NCBI RefSeq assembly: GCF_004684245.1
Contig: NZ_CP038452.1
Span: forward strand, 1,660,796 to 1,724,795
DNA from: Thermus caldilimi
GTDB taxonomy: Bacteria > Deinococcota > Deinococci > Deinococcales > Thermaceae
Reading direction: 5' to 3'
Length of the DNA: 64,000 nucleotides
Part shown: positions 1 to 8,385 of the stretch, piece by piece
Layout of the letters: each line of letters opens with the position of its first letter
Numbering within the stretch: position 1 is the stretch's first letter
Position numbers and translations under genes: made by a program
Notes under the pieces: model-generated
What the model was told of the DNA's origin: nothing
The model's database searches: none
What the model saw: only the letters and a program-made list of their open reading frames with translations

Positions 1-30
1 ATCACCGGGGCCCTAAGGGAGGTGAGGTAG
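1..30 (+). CDS. C-terminal tail of an upstream gene (partial)
   Basis: Nine codons in frame 1 end at a TAG stop at 28-30, immediately followed by the GTG of the MalG-like permease. The sequence is too short to identify. From gene order in sugar ABC operons it is probably the end of a MalF-type permease, which is inference only. The stop-to-start spacing of zero implies translational coupling. Confidence 0.45.
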   Translation: MTGALREVR

Positions 31-1350
31 GTGCGGCGACTTCTGGCCTTCCTCCTCGTGGGCCTCGCCCTTTACGGGGTCTATTGGTTTGCCCTAAACC
101 GGCTCTTTGACGCGGGCTCCTACCGCAAGCAGGTGGCCTTCGGCAGCGTCTTCGTGCCCTATGGCTGGGCCTATGCCCTGGGCATCCTTTTGGGCCTGGT
201 TCTTCTCGTCCTCCTCTACAGCCTGGCCTACACCGTGCTGGCCAACCGCATCCAGGGGCGCAAGCGAAGCCCCTGGCCCCTTTTCTGGCAGGGGGTGACC
301 CACCTCTTCCTCTGGATCCTGATCCTGTTGGTCTACTACCCCGTGGTGCAGGTGGTGGCCGCAAGCTTTGACCCCACCAACAACCTCTTCAGCTTCCGCA
401 GGCCGGACACGGGGTTTCTCCTTTTGGACGCCAAGGTCATCCCCTACGTGCCCGAGCCCTCCTTGGAAAACTACGCCAAGCTGGTGGAGGGGGTGGTGCT
501 TTACCCCTACCAGGTGGGCCTTCTCCTCCTCGGGGGGCTCGCCCTCCTGGGCGTGGCCCTCATCGGCCTCCTGAGGCGGCTTCTAACCCCGGAGGACTGG
601 ATGGACCTCTGGCAGGGAAGGCTCCTCCTCCTCTTGGCCCTGGCGGTCTTCGCTTTGGCCCTCACCCTTTCCCCCAAGCAGTTCACCGGGCAGGGCACCG
701 AGGCCAAGTTCCTGCTTTGGGTGCGCAACACCTTCCTCATCTCCGGGCTTACGGGACTCCTCGCCGTGTTGCTCACCGCCACCGCGGGCTACGCCTTCGC
801 CCGCTTTCGCCACCTGCCCGGCCGCTACCCCGTGCTCCTCTTCTTCATCTTCGTGCAGATGTTCCCCGGATTTCTGGCCTTGGTGGCCATCTACTACCTC
901 CTTTCCCGGCTGGATCTCCTGAACACCTTCACCGGGCTGGTGCTGGCCTACTCCGGGGGAATCATCAGCTTCGGCACCTGGGTGTACAAGGGGTACCTGG
1001 AAAGCATCAGCCCGAGCCTCGAGGAGGCAGCCATGGTGGACGGGGCCACCAAGTGGCAGGTCTTCACCAAGATCCTCCTCCCCCTTTCCGCCCCCATGTT
1101 CGTCTTCATCTTCCTCCTCCAGTTCGTGGGCACCTACTCGGAGTTCGTTCTGGCCAACCTGGTCCTCACGGGGGTGGAAAGCTGGAACGTGGGCGTGGGG
1201 CTTCGGAGCTTCACCACCGGCCAGTTCCAGACCAAGTGGGGGATCTTCGCCGCGGCCAGCGTCCTCGGTTCCTTGCCCATCCTCTTCCTCTTCTACGGCT
1301 TCCAGCAGTACTTCGTTTCCGGGTACACCGCAGGGGCGGTGAAGGAGTAG
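31..1350 (+). CDS. Sugar ABC transporter permease, MalG-like
   Basis: Inner-membrane permease of 439 aa for a maltose/trehalose-type ABC importer. Several hydrophobic segments are visible. The EAA loop that contacts the ATPase is near residues 330-350 (EEAAMVDGATKWQVFTKILL). The protein is longer than a typical 280-300 aa MalG because of extra N-terminal membrane segments and a periplasmic loop before the permease core. The GTG start directly abuts the upstream stop, and AGGGAGGTG supplies a ribosome site. A GH13 glycosidase follows after 4 bp, which supports an alpha-glucan or maltodextrin substrate. The ATPase and binding protein are outside the window. Confidence 0.88.
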   Translation: MRRLLAFLLVGLALYGVYWFALNRLFDAGSYRKQVAFGSVFVPYGWAYALGILLGLVLLVLLYSLAYTVLANRIQGRKRSPWPLFWQGVTHLFLWILILLVYYPVVQVVAASFDPTNNLFSFRRPDTGFLLLDAKVIPYVPEPSLENYAKLVEGVVLYPYQVGLLLLGGLALLGVALIGLLRRLLTPEDWMDLWQGRLLLLLALAVFALALTLSPKQFTGQGTEAKFLLWVRNTFLISGLTGLLAVLLTATAGYAFARFRHLPGRYPVLLFFIFVQMFPGFLALVAIYYLLSRLDLLNTFTGLVLAYSGGIISFGTWVYKGYLESISPSLEEAAMVDGATKWQVFTKILLPLSAPMFVFIFLLQFVGTYSEFVLANLVLTGVESWNVGVGLRSFTTGQFQTKWGIFAAASVLGSLPILFLFYGFQQYFVSGYTAGAVKE

Positions 1351-1354
1351 CCCC

Positions 1355-3073
1355 ATGGCCCATTACCACGACCTCGAGCACATCCATCCCCCCCTGCCCG
1401 AGCTGGGAGAAGAGGTGACCCTCTACCTGGAAACCGAGGCCAAGGAAGGGCTCCTCCTGTACGAAAAGGACGGGGAGATCCACAAAAAACCCATGGAACG
1501 GGCCACGGGGGGCCTAAGGGTGCGGGTTTCCGTGCACGCAAGCCCCTTTCGCTACTGCTTCCTCCTGCCCGAGGGCTTCTTGGGCAGCCACGGCCTGGAA
1601 AAAACCCTTCCCCGCTACGACCATTTTTTTCACCTCCTGGCGGGATCCCTTCCCCCCTGGTGGGCCCTGGGCACCGTCTATTACCAGATCTTCCCCGACC
1701 GCTTCCGCCAGGGGCGAAAGGAGCTTGCCCCCAAGGATGGGGAATGGCTTCTCATGGGCAGGCCCATCCGCAAGAAGGCCTGGAACGAACCCCCGGGCCC
1801 GGAGGGATCGTGGGAGTTCTACGGAGGAGACCTCTTGGGCATCCTGGAAGCCCTTCCCCACCTGGAGGCCTTGGGGGTGGAAACCCTTTACCTTACGCCC
1901 ATCTTCCAAAGCCCAAGTAGCCACCGCTACGACACGGAAGACTACCTGCGGGTGGACCCCCACCTGGGAGGAGAGGAGGCCCTGGAAGCCCTCTTCCAGG
2001 CTTTGGAAAAGAGGGGTATGCGCCTGGTGCTGGATGGCGTCTTCAACCATGTGGGGGCCACCCACCCTTGGTTTCAAAAGGCCCTGAAGGACCCGGAAAG
2101 CCCGGAACGGAGCATGTTCACCTTCTACCCCGATGGCTCCTATGCCGCCTTCTGGGGGGTAAAGTCCATGCCCAAGCTGGACTATGCCTCCCCCCTCACC
2201 CAGGAGCGCTTCGTCCACGGCAAAAAGGCTCCCATCCGCTACTGGATGCGCCTGGCCCACGGCTTCCGGCTGGATGTGGCCCACTCCATCGGGGAAGGGG
2301 GGACCAACCGCAAGAACGCCCGCTGGCTTCGCGCCCTGGCCCGGGCGGCCAAGGAAGAAAGGCCCGACGCTTTGGTGATCGGGGAACTCTCCTACGACGC
2401 CACCCCCACCCTAAGGGCCCATACCCTGGATGGGGCCATGCACTATGCGGGCTTCGCCTACCCCGTGATGGAGTGGCTTTCGGGAAGGGATGTGCACGGA
2501 AGGCCTGTCCACCTGAACGCCCAGGAGGCTTGGCAGGTGCTCTGGGACCACCACCAGGCCCTGCCCGTTCAACTTCGGCACAGCATGTACACCCTCCTCT
2601 CCTCCCACGACATCCCCCGCGCCCTTTGGCGGCTTAAGGGGGATGTGGAACGGTTCAAGCTGGCCTATGCCCTCCTCTTCGCCTTCCCGGGAAGCCCCGC
2701 CATCTACTACGGGGACGAGGTGGGCCTTTCCCAACCCAACCCCTACGCAAAGTGGCAAGGGGATCCCTACTGCCGGGCCCCCTTCCCCTGGAACGAAAGC
2801 GCATGGAACCGCGAGGTGCTGACCCTTATCCGCAGGCTGGTGAAGCTCAAGCGCACCCACCCTGCCCTGCGCCTGGGAGGGCTTCTTCCCTTAGACGCCG
2901 GCCAAGGGGTGTTGGCCTTCAAAAGGCGGTACCGAGGCCAGGAGGTCTGGGCCTTCTTCGCCCCGGAAGGAGCAAGGCTCACCCTTCCCCCCGGAATAGA
3001 CCTCGTTGCTGAGAAGGAGGTGGCGGGGGAGGTGGAAACCGAAACCTCCTTCCTGTTATTCCAACCCGTATAA
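1355..3073 (+). CDS. GH13 alpha-glycosidase (neopullulanase/cyclomaltodextrinase type)
   Basis: A 572-aa alpha-amylase-family enzyme. About 110 N-terminal residues form a beta-rich accessory domain, followed by the (beta/alpha)8 barrel. The four GH13 regions are present: GVFNHV, GFRLDVAHS with the nucleophile at D307, IGELSYDA with the acid/base at E344, and SSHDIPR with D419. No signal peptide is seen, so it should act in the cytoplasm on maltodextrins brought in by the upstream ABC transporter. It starts 4 bp after that permease, so the two are co-transcribed. The exact specificity (alpha-glucosidase, neopullulanase or cyclomaltodextrinase) cannot be fixed from sequence alone. Confidence 0.85.
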   Translation: MAHYHDLEHIHPPLPELGEEVTLYLETEAKEGLLLYEKDGEIHKKPMERATGGLRVRVSVHASPFRYCFLLPEGFLGSHGLEKTLPRYDHFFHLLAGSLPPWWALGTVYYQIFPDRFRQGRKELAPKDGEWLLMGRPIRKKAWNEPPGPEGSWEFYGGDLLGILEALPHLEALGVETLYLTPIFQSPSSHRYDTEDYLRVDPHLGGEEALEALFQALEKRGMRLVLDGVFNHVGATHPWFQKALKDPESPERSMFTFYPDGSYAAFWGVKSMPKLDYASPLTQERFVHGKKAPIRYWMRLAHGFRLDVAHSIGEGGTNRKNARWLRALARAAKEERPDALVIGELSYDATPTLRAHTLDGAMHYAGFAYPVMEWLSGRDVHGRPVHLNAQEAWQVLWDHHQALPVQLRHSMYTLLSSHDIPRALWRLKGDVERFKLAYALLFAFPGSPAIYYGDEVGLSQPNPYAKWQGDPYCRAPFPWNESAWNREVLTLIRRLVKLKRTHPALRLGGLLPLDAGQGVLAFKRRYRGQEVWAFFAPEGARLTLPPGIDLVAEKEVAGEVETETSFLLFQPV

Positions 3074-3074
3074 T
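3069..3074 (+). promoter_or_regulatory. -10 box TATAAT of the small gene at 3084
   Basis: A perfect TATAAT overlaps the last codon and stop of the glycosidase gene and ends 9 bases before ATG 3084. This is the layout of a leaderless promoter. No good -35 element is visible. Confidence 0.55.
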
Positions 3075-3083
3075 GCAAGCCAG

Positions 3084-3476
3084 ATGCGGCTCAAAAGTTT
3101 CAAGAGAAGGGTGAGGCGGGTTGGGAGCACCGACGCCAAGCCAGGGGAAGGCATCCCGGATGCACCCCCCCTTCAAGCCCAGGCTGAGGGAAGGGTCTCC
3201 TCAGAAGGGCTATTGGCCCAGATGGAAGCCCTGAAGGGGGGAAACCCCAAGGACCCTGGCTTCCATAAGCGGGTCATCGCGTTGGTGCAAGAAGCCTATG
3301 CCCGTTGGCATAGCCTGCCCCAGGAACAAAAACAGGCCATCCTTGCCTCTCTGACCACCTTGCTCTCCCTCCTGCCCTGGGGGCGGCTCGGACGGGTAGG
3401 GTTGCTCTTGAGGAAGGCTTTAGGCCCTGGAGGACAGCTTGCCCTTGCCGTCCTGCTCCGCCTGCTGAAGCGTTAG
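3084..3476 (+). CDS. Hypothetical protein, basic N-terminus, hydrophobic C-terminus
   Basis: A 130-aa product that I do not recognise. The start at ATG 3084 (MRLKSFKRR) is chosen because a TATAAT ends 9 bases upstream; an earlier in-frame ATG at 3006 lies inside the glycosidase gene. The N-terminus is strongly basic. The C-terminal third is leucine-rich and amphipathic or membrane-associating (LLSLLPWGRLGRVGLLLRKA). It lies between a glycosidase and mutS2, each with its own probable promoter, so context says little about function. Confidence 0.6.
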   Translation: MRLKSFKRRVRRVGSTDAKPGEGIPDAPPLQAQAEGRVSSEGLLAQMEALKGGNPKDPGFHKRVIALVQEAYARWHSLPQEQKQAILASLTTLLSLLPWGRLGRVGLLLRKALGPGGQLALAVLLRLLKR

Positions 3477-3487
3477 AGCCCAAGAGC

Positions 3488-3493
3488 TATACT
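3488..3493 (+). promoter_or_regulatory. -10 box TATACT of mutS2
   Basis: TATACT ends 8 bases before the GTG of mutS2. This positions transcription initiation at or next to the start codon. It supports GTG 3502 as the true start. Confidence 0.6.
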
Positions 3494-3501
3494 GGGCTTT
3501 T

Positions 3502-5742
3502 GTGCGGGATGTCCTCGAGGTCCTGGAGTTCCCCAAGGTCCGCGCCCTCCTTGCGGAAAGGGCCAAGACCCCCCTGGGGCGAAGGCTGGCCTTGGCCCTT
3601 GCCCCCCTCTCCCAGGAGGAGGCGGAAAGGCGTCACCAGCTGACCCAGGAGGCCTTAGCCTATCCCTATACCCTTCCCGAGGCGGGAACCCTCGAGGAGG
3701 CCTACCAAAAGGCCCAAGGCGGGGCCAGGCTTTCGGGCCTCGAGCTCCTGAAAGGAGCCCAGGCCCTGGAGGAGGCCCTAGCCCTCAAGGAGGAGCTTCT
3801 TCCCCTACAAAACCTCCTGAGCCAGGTGGCAGCGGGCATCGGGGACCACGGGGCCTTTCTCACCAAGGTCAGGAAAGCCCTGGACGAGGAAGGAGCCGTG
3901 CGGGATGAGGCAAGCCCCAAGCTTTTCGCCATCCGCCGGGAACTCAAGCCCCTGCGCCAGCAGATCCTGGACAAACTCTACGCCCTCATGGACCGCCACC
4001 CCGAGGCGATCCAGGACCGGTTCGTCACCCTGCGCCGCGAGCGCTACTGCATCCCCGTGCGCGCGGGGATGGCCCAAAGGATCCCCGGCCTTCTCCTGGA
4101 TGAGTCCGAATCCGGGGCCACCCTTTTCATCGAGCCCCTCTCCGTGGTGAAGCTGAACAACCGCCTCCAAGCCCTGCGCCTTCAGGAGGAGGAGGAGGTA
4201 AACCGTATCCTACGGGAGCTTTCCGAAGCCCTGGCGGCCGATGAGGAACTGCCCGGCACCCTTAAGGCCCTAGGCCTCCTGGACCTCGTCCAGGCCCAGG
4301 CAGCCCTGGCCCGGGATCTCCGCCTCACCCGGCCCCGCTTTGGGGAAGCTTACGAGCTTTTCCAAGCCTTCCACCCCCTCATCCCCAATCCCGTTCCCAA
4401 CTCCCTGGCCCTGGACGGGGAAAGGCGCCTCATCCTCATCTCCGGCCCCAACATGGGGGGAAAGACGGCCCTGTTGAAAACCCTGGGCCTGGCGGTGCTC
4501 ATGGCCCAGTCGGGGCTTTTCGTGGCGGCCAAGAAGGCCACCCTGGCCTGGCCCGACCGGGTCTTCGCCGACATCGGCGACGAGCAATCCCTTCAGGAAA
4601 ACCTTTCCACCTTCGCCGGGCACTTAAGAAGGCTCAAAGAGATGCTGGAAAGCGCCACGGCCCAAAGCCTGGTCCTCATCGACGAGCTGGGCAGTGGCAC
4701 CGACCCCGAGGAGGGAGCCGCCCTTTCCCAAGCCATCCTCGAGGCCCTCCTGACGAAGGGGGTCAAGGGCCTGGTCATCACCCACCTCTCCCCCCTGAAG
4801 GCCTTCGCCCAGGGACAGGAGGGCATAGAAAACGCCTCCATGCGCTTTGACCTGGAAGGCTTGCGCCCCACCTACCAGCTGGTCCTGGGGGTGCCCGGGC
4901 GGAGCTACGCCCTGGCCATCGCCAGGAGGCTTTCCCTGCCCGAGGCGGTGCTGAAGCGGGCGGAAAGCCTTCTGCCCCAAGGGGGAAGGCTGGAAGCCCT
5001 CCTGGAGGAGCTGGAGGCGGAAAGGTTACGCCTGGAGGAGGAAAGAAGCCAGCTCCTTTCCCAGCTGGCCCAGGTGGAGACCTTGAGGAAGCGGCTGGAG
5101 GAGCGGGAAGCCCGTTTTGCGGAGGAGCGTTCGGAAAGGCTCAAGGCCCTGGAGGAGGAGATCCGCCAGAAGCTCCTAAAGGCGGAGGCCGAGCTCAAAG
5201 CCCTCAAGGAAAAGGCCAAAACCCAGGGGAAAAAGGACGCCCTGCGGGAGCTTTTGGCCCTGAGGGAAAGGTATGCCAGGGCCACGCCCAAGGCTGCCTT
5301 GGAGGGGCCTAGGGGCCTCGAGGCGGGACAGATGGTGGAGATCCCCTCCCTGAAGCGTCAGGGAAGGCTTCTGGAGCTAAGGGGAGAGGAAGCCCTGGTC
5401 CAGGTGGGGCCGGTGAAGATGACGGTGAAGGCCAAGGAGCTCACCCCCCTTAAGGCCCAGGAAACCCCCAAGGCCATCGGCCTAAAGCCGCGAAGGGAGG
5501 TGAAGGAGGTGGACCTCAGGGGGCTTACCGTGGAGGAAGCCCTCCTGGAGGTGGACTCCGCCCTGGAGGAGGCCTGCGCCTTGGGCCTCACCACCCTGCG
5601 CCTCCTCCACGGCAAGGGTACCGGGGCCCTAAGGCAGGCCATCCGCGAGGCCCTAAGGCGGGACAAACGGGTGGAAACCTTCGCCGACGCTCCTCCCCAC
5701 GAGGGGGGGCACGGGGTCACGGTGGTGGTGCTGAAGGGCTAG
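3502..5742 (+). CDS. mutS2: Endonuclease MutS2
   Basis: MutS2 family ATPase/nuclease of 746 aa. In bacteria with this branch it suppresses homologous recombination or acts on stalled ribosomes. Visible parts, in order, are the MutS core, Walker A GPNMGGKT with K321, Walker B around LVLIDELGSGTDPEEGAA, a long charged coiled coil at about 490-610, and a C-terminal Smr nuclease domain with VDLRG and HGKGTG near residue 703. The GTG start lies 8 bases after TATACT (3488-3493), so the gene is probably leaderless. Length is normal for the family. Its stop overlaps the stop of the convergent thioesterase gene by 4 bp. Confidence 0.95.
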   Translation: MRDVLEVLEFPKVRALLAERAKTPLGRRLALALAPLSQEEAERRHQLTQEALAYPYTLPEAGTLEEAYQKAQGGARLSGLELLKGAQALEEALALKEELLPLQNLLSQVAAGIGDHGAFLTKVRKALDEEGAVRDEASPKLFAIRRELKPLRQQILDKLYALMDRHPEAIQDRFVTLRRERYCIPVRAGMAQRIPGLLLDESESGATLFIEPLSVVKLNNRLQALRLQEEEEVNRILRELSEALAADEELPGTLKALGLLDLVQAQAALARDLRLTRPRFGEAYELFQAFHPLIPNPVPNSLALDGERRLILISGPNMGGKTALLKTLGLAVLMAQSGLFVAAKKATLAWPDRVFADIGDEQSLQENLSTFAGHLRRLKEMLESATAQSLVLIDELGSGTDPEEGAALSQAILEALLTKGVKGLVITHLSPLKAFAQGQEGIENASMRFDLEGLRPTYQLVLGVPGRSYALAIARRLSLPEAVLKRAESLLPQGGRLEALLEELEAERLRLEEERSQLLSQLAQVETLRKRLEEREARFAEERSERLKALEEEIRQKLLKAEAELKALKEKAKTQGKKDALRELLALRERYARATPKAALEGPRGLEAGQMVEIPSLKRQGRLLELRGEEALVQVGPVKMTVKAKELTPLKAQETPKAIGLKPRREVKEVDLRGLTVEEALLEVDSALEEACALGLTTLRLLHGKGTGALRQAIREALRRDKRVETFADAPPHEGGHGVTVVVLKG

Positions 5743-6140
5743 AAGGAGCGGCCCTCCAGGGCCTCTATGCGCTCTCGGATGACCGGGGGCAAAGGCGCGG
5801 GCTTGCCTCCTTCCAGCCAAACCTGGACCGTCTTGCCCCGGGCGGCCTCCTCCCCCCTGGCCAGGAGGAGGTACTCCATGTCAAAGCTGCTCCGCCCGAT
5901 GCGCACCACCCGCACCCCCACCTCCACGGGATCCTCGAGGAGGATGGGCTTCAGGAAGTCCACCTCCGCCCGGGCCAGAATGAAGTGCCCCTTCTCCACC
6001 CAGTCCCTTTCCAATCTCTGGAAGTAGGCGGCGCGGGCCACCTCAAAGTAGGTGAGGTACACCGCGTTGTTCACATGCCCCAGGGCATCCAGGTCGCGGA
6101 AGCGCACCTGTACGGGTACGGATACGGGAAAACCCTCCAC
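5739..6140 (-). CDS. Acyl-CoA thioesterase, 4HBT (YbgC-like) hot-dog fold
   Basis: A 133-aa hot-dog-fold thioesterase. The N-terminal region carries the 4HBT signature RFRDLDALGHVNNAVYLTYFE, including the catalytic-type Asp and the GHVNN turn. It likely hydrolyses short or medium acyl-CoA thioesters in the cytoplasm. I place the start at GTG 6140 because a TATACT box on the same strand (6154-6149) ends 8 bases upstream and a -35-like CTGACC lies 16 bp before it. Longer in-frame starts exist, but they run into the divergent pepF promoter. It is divergent from pepF across a 16-bp palindrome. Confidence 0.85.
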   Translation of the reverse strand: MEGFPVSVPVQVRFRDLDALGHVNNAVYLTYFEVARAAYFQRLERDWVEKGHFILARAEVDFLKPILLEDPVEVGVRVVRIGRSSFDMEYLLLARGEEAARGKTVQVWLEGGKPAPLPPVIRERIEALEGRSF

Positions 6141-6148
6141 GGGGCCAG

Positions 6149-6183
6149 AGTATACCAGGGCTGACCCGCGGGTCAGGTATAGT
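6149..6183. promoter_or_regulatory. Divergent promoters around a perfect 16-bp palindrome
   Basis: TATACT on the minus strand (6154-6149) and TATAGT on the plus strand (6178-6183) flank CTGACCCGCGGGTCAG at 6161-6176, which is a perfect inverted repeat. On the minus strand, CTGACC (6176-6171) is 16 bp from TATACT, so one half-site doubles as its -35. A dimeric regulator bound here could control both the thioesterase and pepF. Confidence 0.65.
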
Positions 6184-6189
6184 GGGGCC

Positions 6190-7878
6190 ATGGAAACCAC
6201 GTGGGATCTGACCCCCCTTTTCCCCGGCCTGGAAAGCCCCGAGTTCCAGGCGGCCTGGGAAGGCGTGAGGAAGCGGATTGACCAGCTCAAGGAGCAGGTG
6301 GACCAACAAGCCCCTCTAAAGGAGGTCCTGGCCTCCCTGGACGCCCTTTTGGAGGAATCCACCCCCCTTTGGGCCTACCTCTACGCCCGCTTCAGCGCCG
6401 ACACCACCGACGAGGCCGCTTTGGCCAAGCTCTCCGAGCTGGAGGTGCTCTTTTTGGACTTCCAGCGCCTCAAGCCCCGCCTCACCCGCTACCTGGCCCT
6501 GCAGGACCCGGAGGAGGCAGGGCCTTACCGCATCCTGGTGGAGGAGGCCCGGGAGGAAGCCCTGCACATGATGCCCGAGGGGGAAGAAGTCCTGGCGGCG
6601 GAGCTATCCCTTTCCGGACGCCAGGCCTGGTCCAAGCTCCACGAGAACCTCACCAGCCAGATCACCGCGGTGGTGGACGGGGAGGAGTTGCCCATCACCC
6701 AGGTGCGGAACCTCTACTTCCGCCCCGAGGAGGAGGTGCGCAAGAAGGCCTACCAGGCGGAGCTCCTGGCCTGGGAGCGCCATGAGGTGCCCATCGCTTA
6801 CGCCCTAAACGGGGTCAAGGGGGAAGCCTCGGTCCTGAACCGCAGGCGGGGCTACCGGGACGACCTCGAGCCCAGCCTGCACCGAAACCGCATCACCCGG
6901 AAGGCCCTCATGGCGCTCCTGGAAGCGGTGCGGGAAAGCCTTCCCCTCTTCCGCCGCTACTACCTCCTGAAGGCCAAGGCTTTGGGCAAGGAAAGGCTGG
7001 ACTGGTGGGACCTCTTTGCCCCCATCGGAAAGGGCCGCCGCTGGAGCCTGGAGGAGGCCCGGGACTTCATCCGGGAAAAGCTCGCCACCCTGGTCCCGAA
7101 CGCCGCTAAAGTGGCGGAAACCGCATTCCAAGAACGCTGGATGGATCTCCTGCCCCGCAAGGGCAAGATCGGCGGGGCTTACTGCATGGGAAGGGGCGGG
7201 GGCAAAAGCCTCATCCTGGCCAACTACGAGGAAAGCTTTGAGTCGGTGTCCACCCTGGCTCACGAGCTGGGCCACGCCTACCACAACTTCGCCCTGGCCC
7301 GAGTGCCCGCCAGCCTGCGGGAGGTGCCCATGACCCTGGCAGAGACCGCCAGCATCATGAACGAAACCCTGGTGGTGGAGGCGGCCCTTAAGGAAGTTTC
7401 CCCGGAAGAAGGGCTTCTGATCCTGGACGCCTACCTGCAAGGAGCGGCCCAGGTGGTGGTGGACATCTATAGCCGCTTCCTCTTTGAGTCCTGGGTCTTT
7501 GAGGGAAGGAAGGCCCGGGAGCTTTCCCCCAGGGAGTTCAAGGAGCTCATGCTGAAGGCCCAGAAGGAGGCCTACGGGGAGGTCCTCGCCACCCACCACC
7601 CCTACATGTGGGCGGTGAAGGGGCATTACTACGGCTCCGACTTCTACAACTACCCCTACACCTTCGGCCTCCTCTTCGGCTTGGCCGTGTACCAGGAGGC
7701 CAAGGAGGACCCGGGTTTCGCCGGGCGCTACGAGGAGCTTCTGGCCACCTCGGGCATGTACCGGGCCAAGGAGCTGGCGGCCCGCTACGGCTTTGACCTG
7801 GAAAGCCCCGCCTTCTGGCGAAAGGGGTTTGCGGTTCTGGCCGAGAAGGTGGAGGAGCTGGAGAGGAGGCTTGCCTAG
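6190..7878 (+). CDS. pepF: Oligoendopeptidase F (M3 family)
   Basis: A 562-aa cytosolic zinc metallopeptidase that cleaves short peptides. The zinc site is H358-E359-L-G-H362 (TLAHELGHAYHN), with the third ligand E385 in AETASIMNE. The alpha-helical M3 fold fits the rest of the chain, and the length is normal. ATG 6190 is chosen because TATAGT ends 6 bases upstream; an in-frame upstream extension would run through the divergent promoter and the 5' end of the thioesterase gene. It is probably leaderless and may share an operator with the thioesterase. Confidence 0.93.
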   Translation: METTWDLTPLFPGLESPEFQAAWEGVRKRIDQLKEQVDQQAPLKEVLASLDALLEESTPLWAYLYARFSADTTDEAALAKLSELEVLFLDFQRLKPRLTRYLALQDPEEAGPYRILVEEAREEALHMMPEGEEVLAAELSLSGRQAWSKLHENLTSQITAVVDGEELPITQVRNLYFRPEEEVRKKAYQAELLAWERHEVPIAYALNGVKGEASVLNRRRGYRDDLEPSLHRNRITRKALMALLEAVRESLPLFRRYYLLKAKALGKERLDWWDLFAPIGKGRRWSLEEARDFIREKLATLVPNAAKVAETAFQERWMDLLPRKGKIGGAYCMGRGGGKSLILANYEESFESVSTLAHELGHAYHNFALARVPASLREVPMTLAETASIMNETLVVEAALKEVSPEEGLLILDAYLQGAAQVVVDIYSRFLFESWVFEGRKARELSPREFKELMLKAQKEAYGEVLATHHPYMWAVKGHYYGSDFYNYPYTFGLLFGLAVYQEAKEDPGFAGRYEELLATSGMYRAKELAARYGFDLESPAFWRKGFAVLAEKVEELERRLA

Positions 7879-7897
7879 TCCACCGGGTGCCCTCCTG

Positions 7898-7921
7898 ACC
7901 TTCCCCTGACCTGGGGAAGGT
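7898..7921. terminator. 9-bp perfect hairpin between pepF and arsC
   Basis: ACCTTCCCC and GGGGAAGGT pair perfectly around a 6-base loop (TGACCT), followed by TTGGCTTT. It can act as the pepF terminator. Because it ends only 12 bases before the arsC start codon it could equally be an operator. The sequence does not decide between these roles. Confidence 0.5.
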
Positions 7922-7933
7922 TGGCTTTATGGG

Positions 7934-8383
7934 ATGCGCCTTTTGGTTCTTTGCACCCACAACTCCGCCCGCAGCCAGATGGCGGAGGGCTGGTTCCGGC
8001 ACTGGGCCAGGGAAATGGGAGTGGACCTCGAGGTCCACTCCGCCGGCACCGAGAAAACCTTCGTCAAGGAAGAAGCCCGGCAGGTGATGGCCGAGGTGGG
8101 GATTGACCTTACGGGGCACTTCTCCAAAACCCTTTTTGAGCTCCCCGATCCCTGGAACTTCCACCTGGTTCTCACCGTGTGCGACACCGCTAAGGAAGCC
8201 TGCCCCGCCTACCCCGCCAAGACGGAAAAGCGCCATGTTTCCTTCCCCGATCCCTCGGGAAGACCCCTGGAGGAATGGCGCAGGGTGCGGGACGCCCTCG
8301 GGCGCATGGCCCGCCACCTGGTGGAAAACCTGAAAGTGGGGCGCATCCCCACAGACGAGGAACTGGAGGAAGCTGCAAGGTAG
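7934..8383 (+). CDS. arsC: Arsenate reductase, thioredoxin-coupled (LMW-PTP fold)
   Basis: A 149-aa ArsC that reduces arsenate to arsenite in the cytoplasm. The phosphatase-type loop C7-THNSA-R13 binds the oxyanion. C83 and C90 (CDTAKEAC) are positioned for the disulfide relay to thioredoxin, which distinguishes this from the glutaredoxin-type enzyme. No arsR or arsenite pump is adjacent, so the gene stands alone. A 24-bp hairpin/palindrome ends 12 bp before the ATG. No clear TANNNT box precedes it at leaderless distance. Confidence 0.9.
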   Translation: MRLLVLCTHNSARSQMAEGWFRHWAREMGVDLEVHSAGTEKTFVKEEARQVMAEVGIDLTGHFSKTLFELPDPWNFHLVLTVCDTAKEACPAYPAKTEKRHVSFPDPSGRPLEEWRRVRDALGRMARHLVENLKVGRIPTDEELEEAAR

Positions 8384-8385
8384 CC

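Noticed and set aside
583-1356. A 257-codon open frame on the minus strand opposite the permease gene
   Set aside because: It is Gly/Glu-rich shadow sequence of a well-supported membrane protein, with no recognisable domain.
5742-6362. Longer thioesterase starting upstream of 6140
   Set aside because: It would pass through the divergent promoter region and the pepF 5' end. A -35/-10 pair supports GTG 6140.
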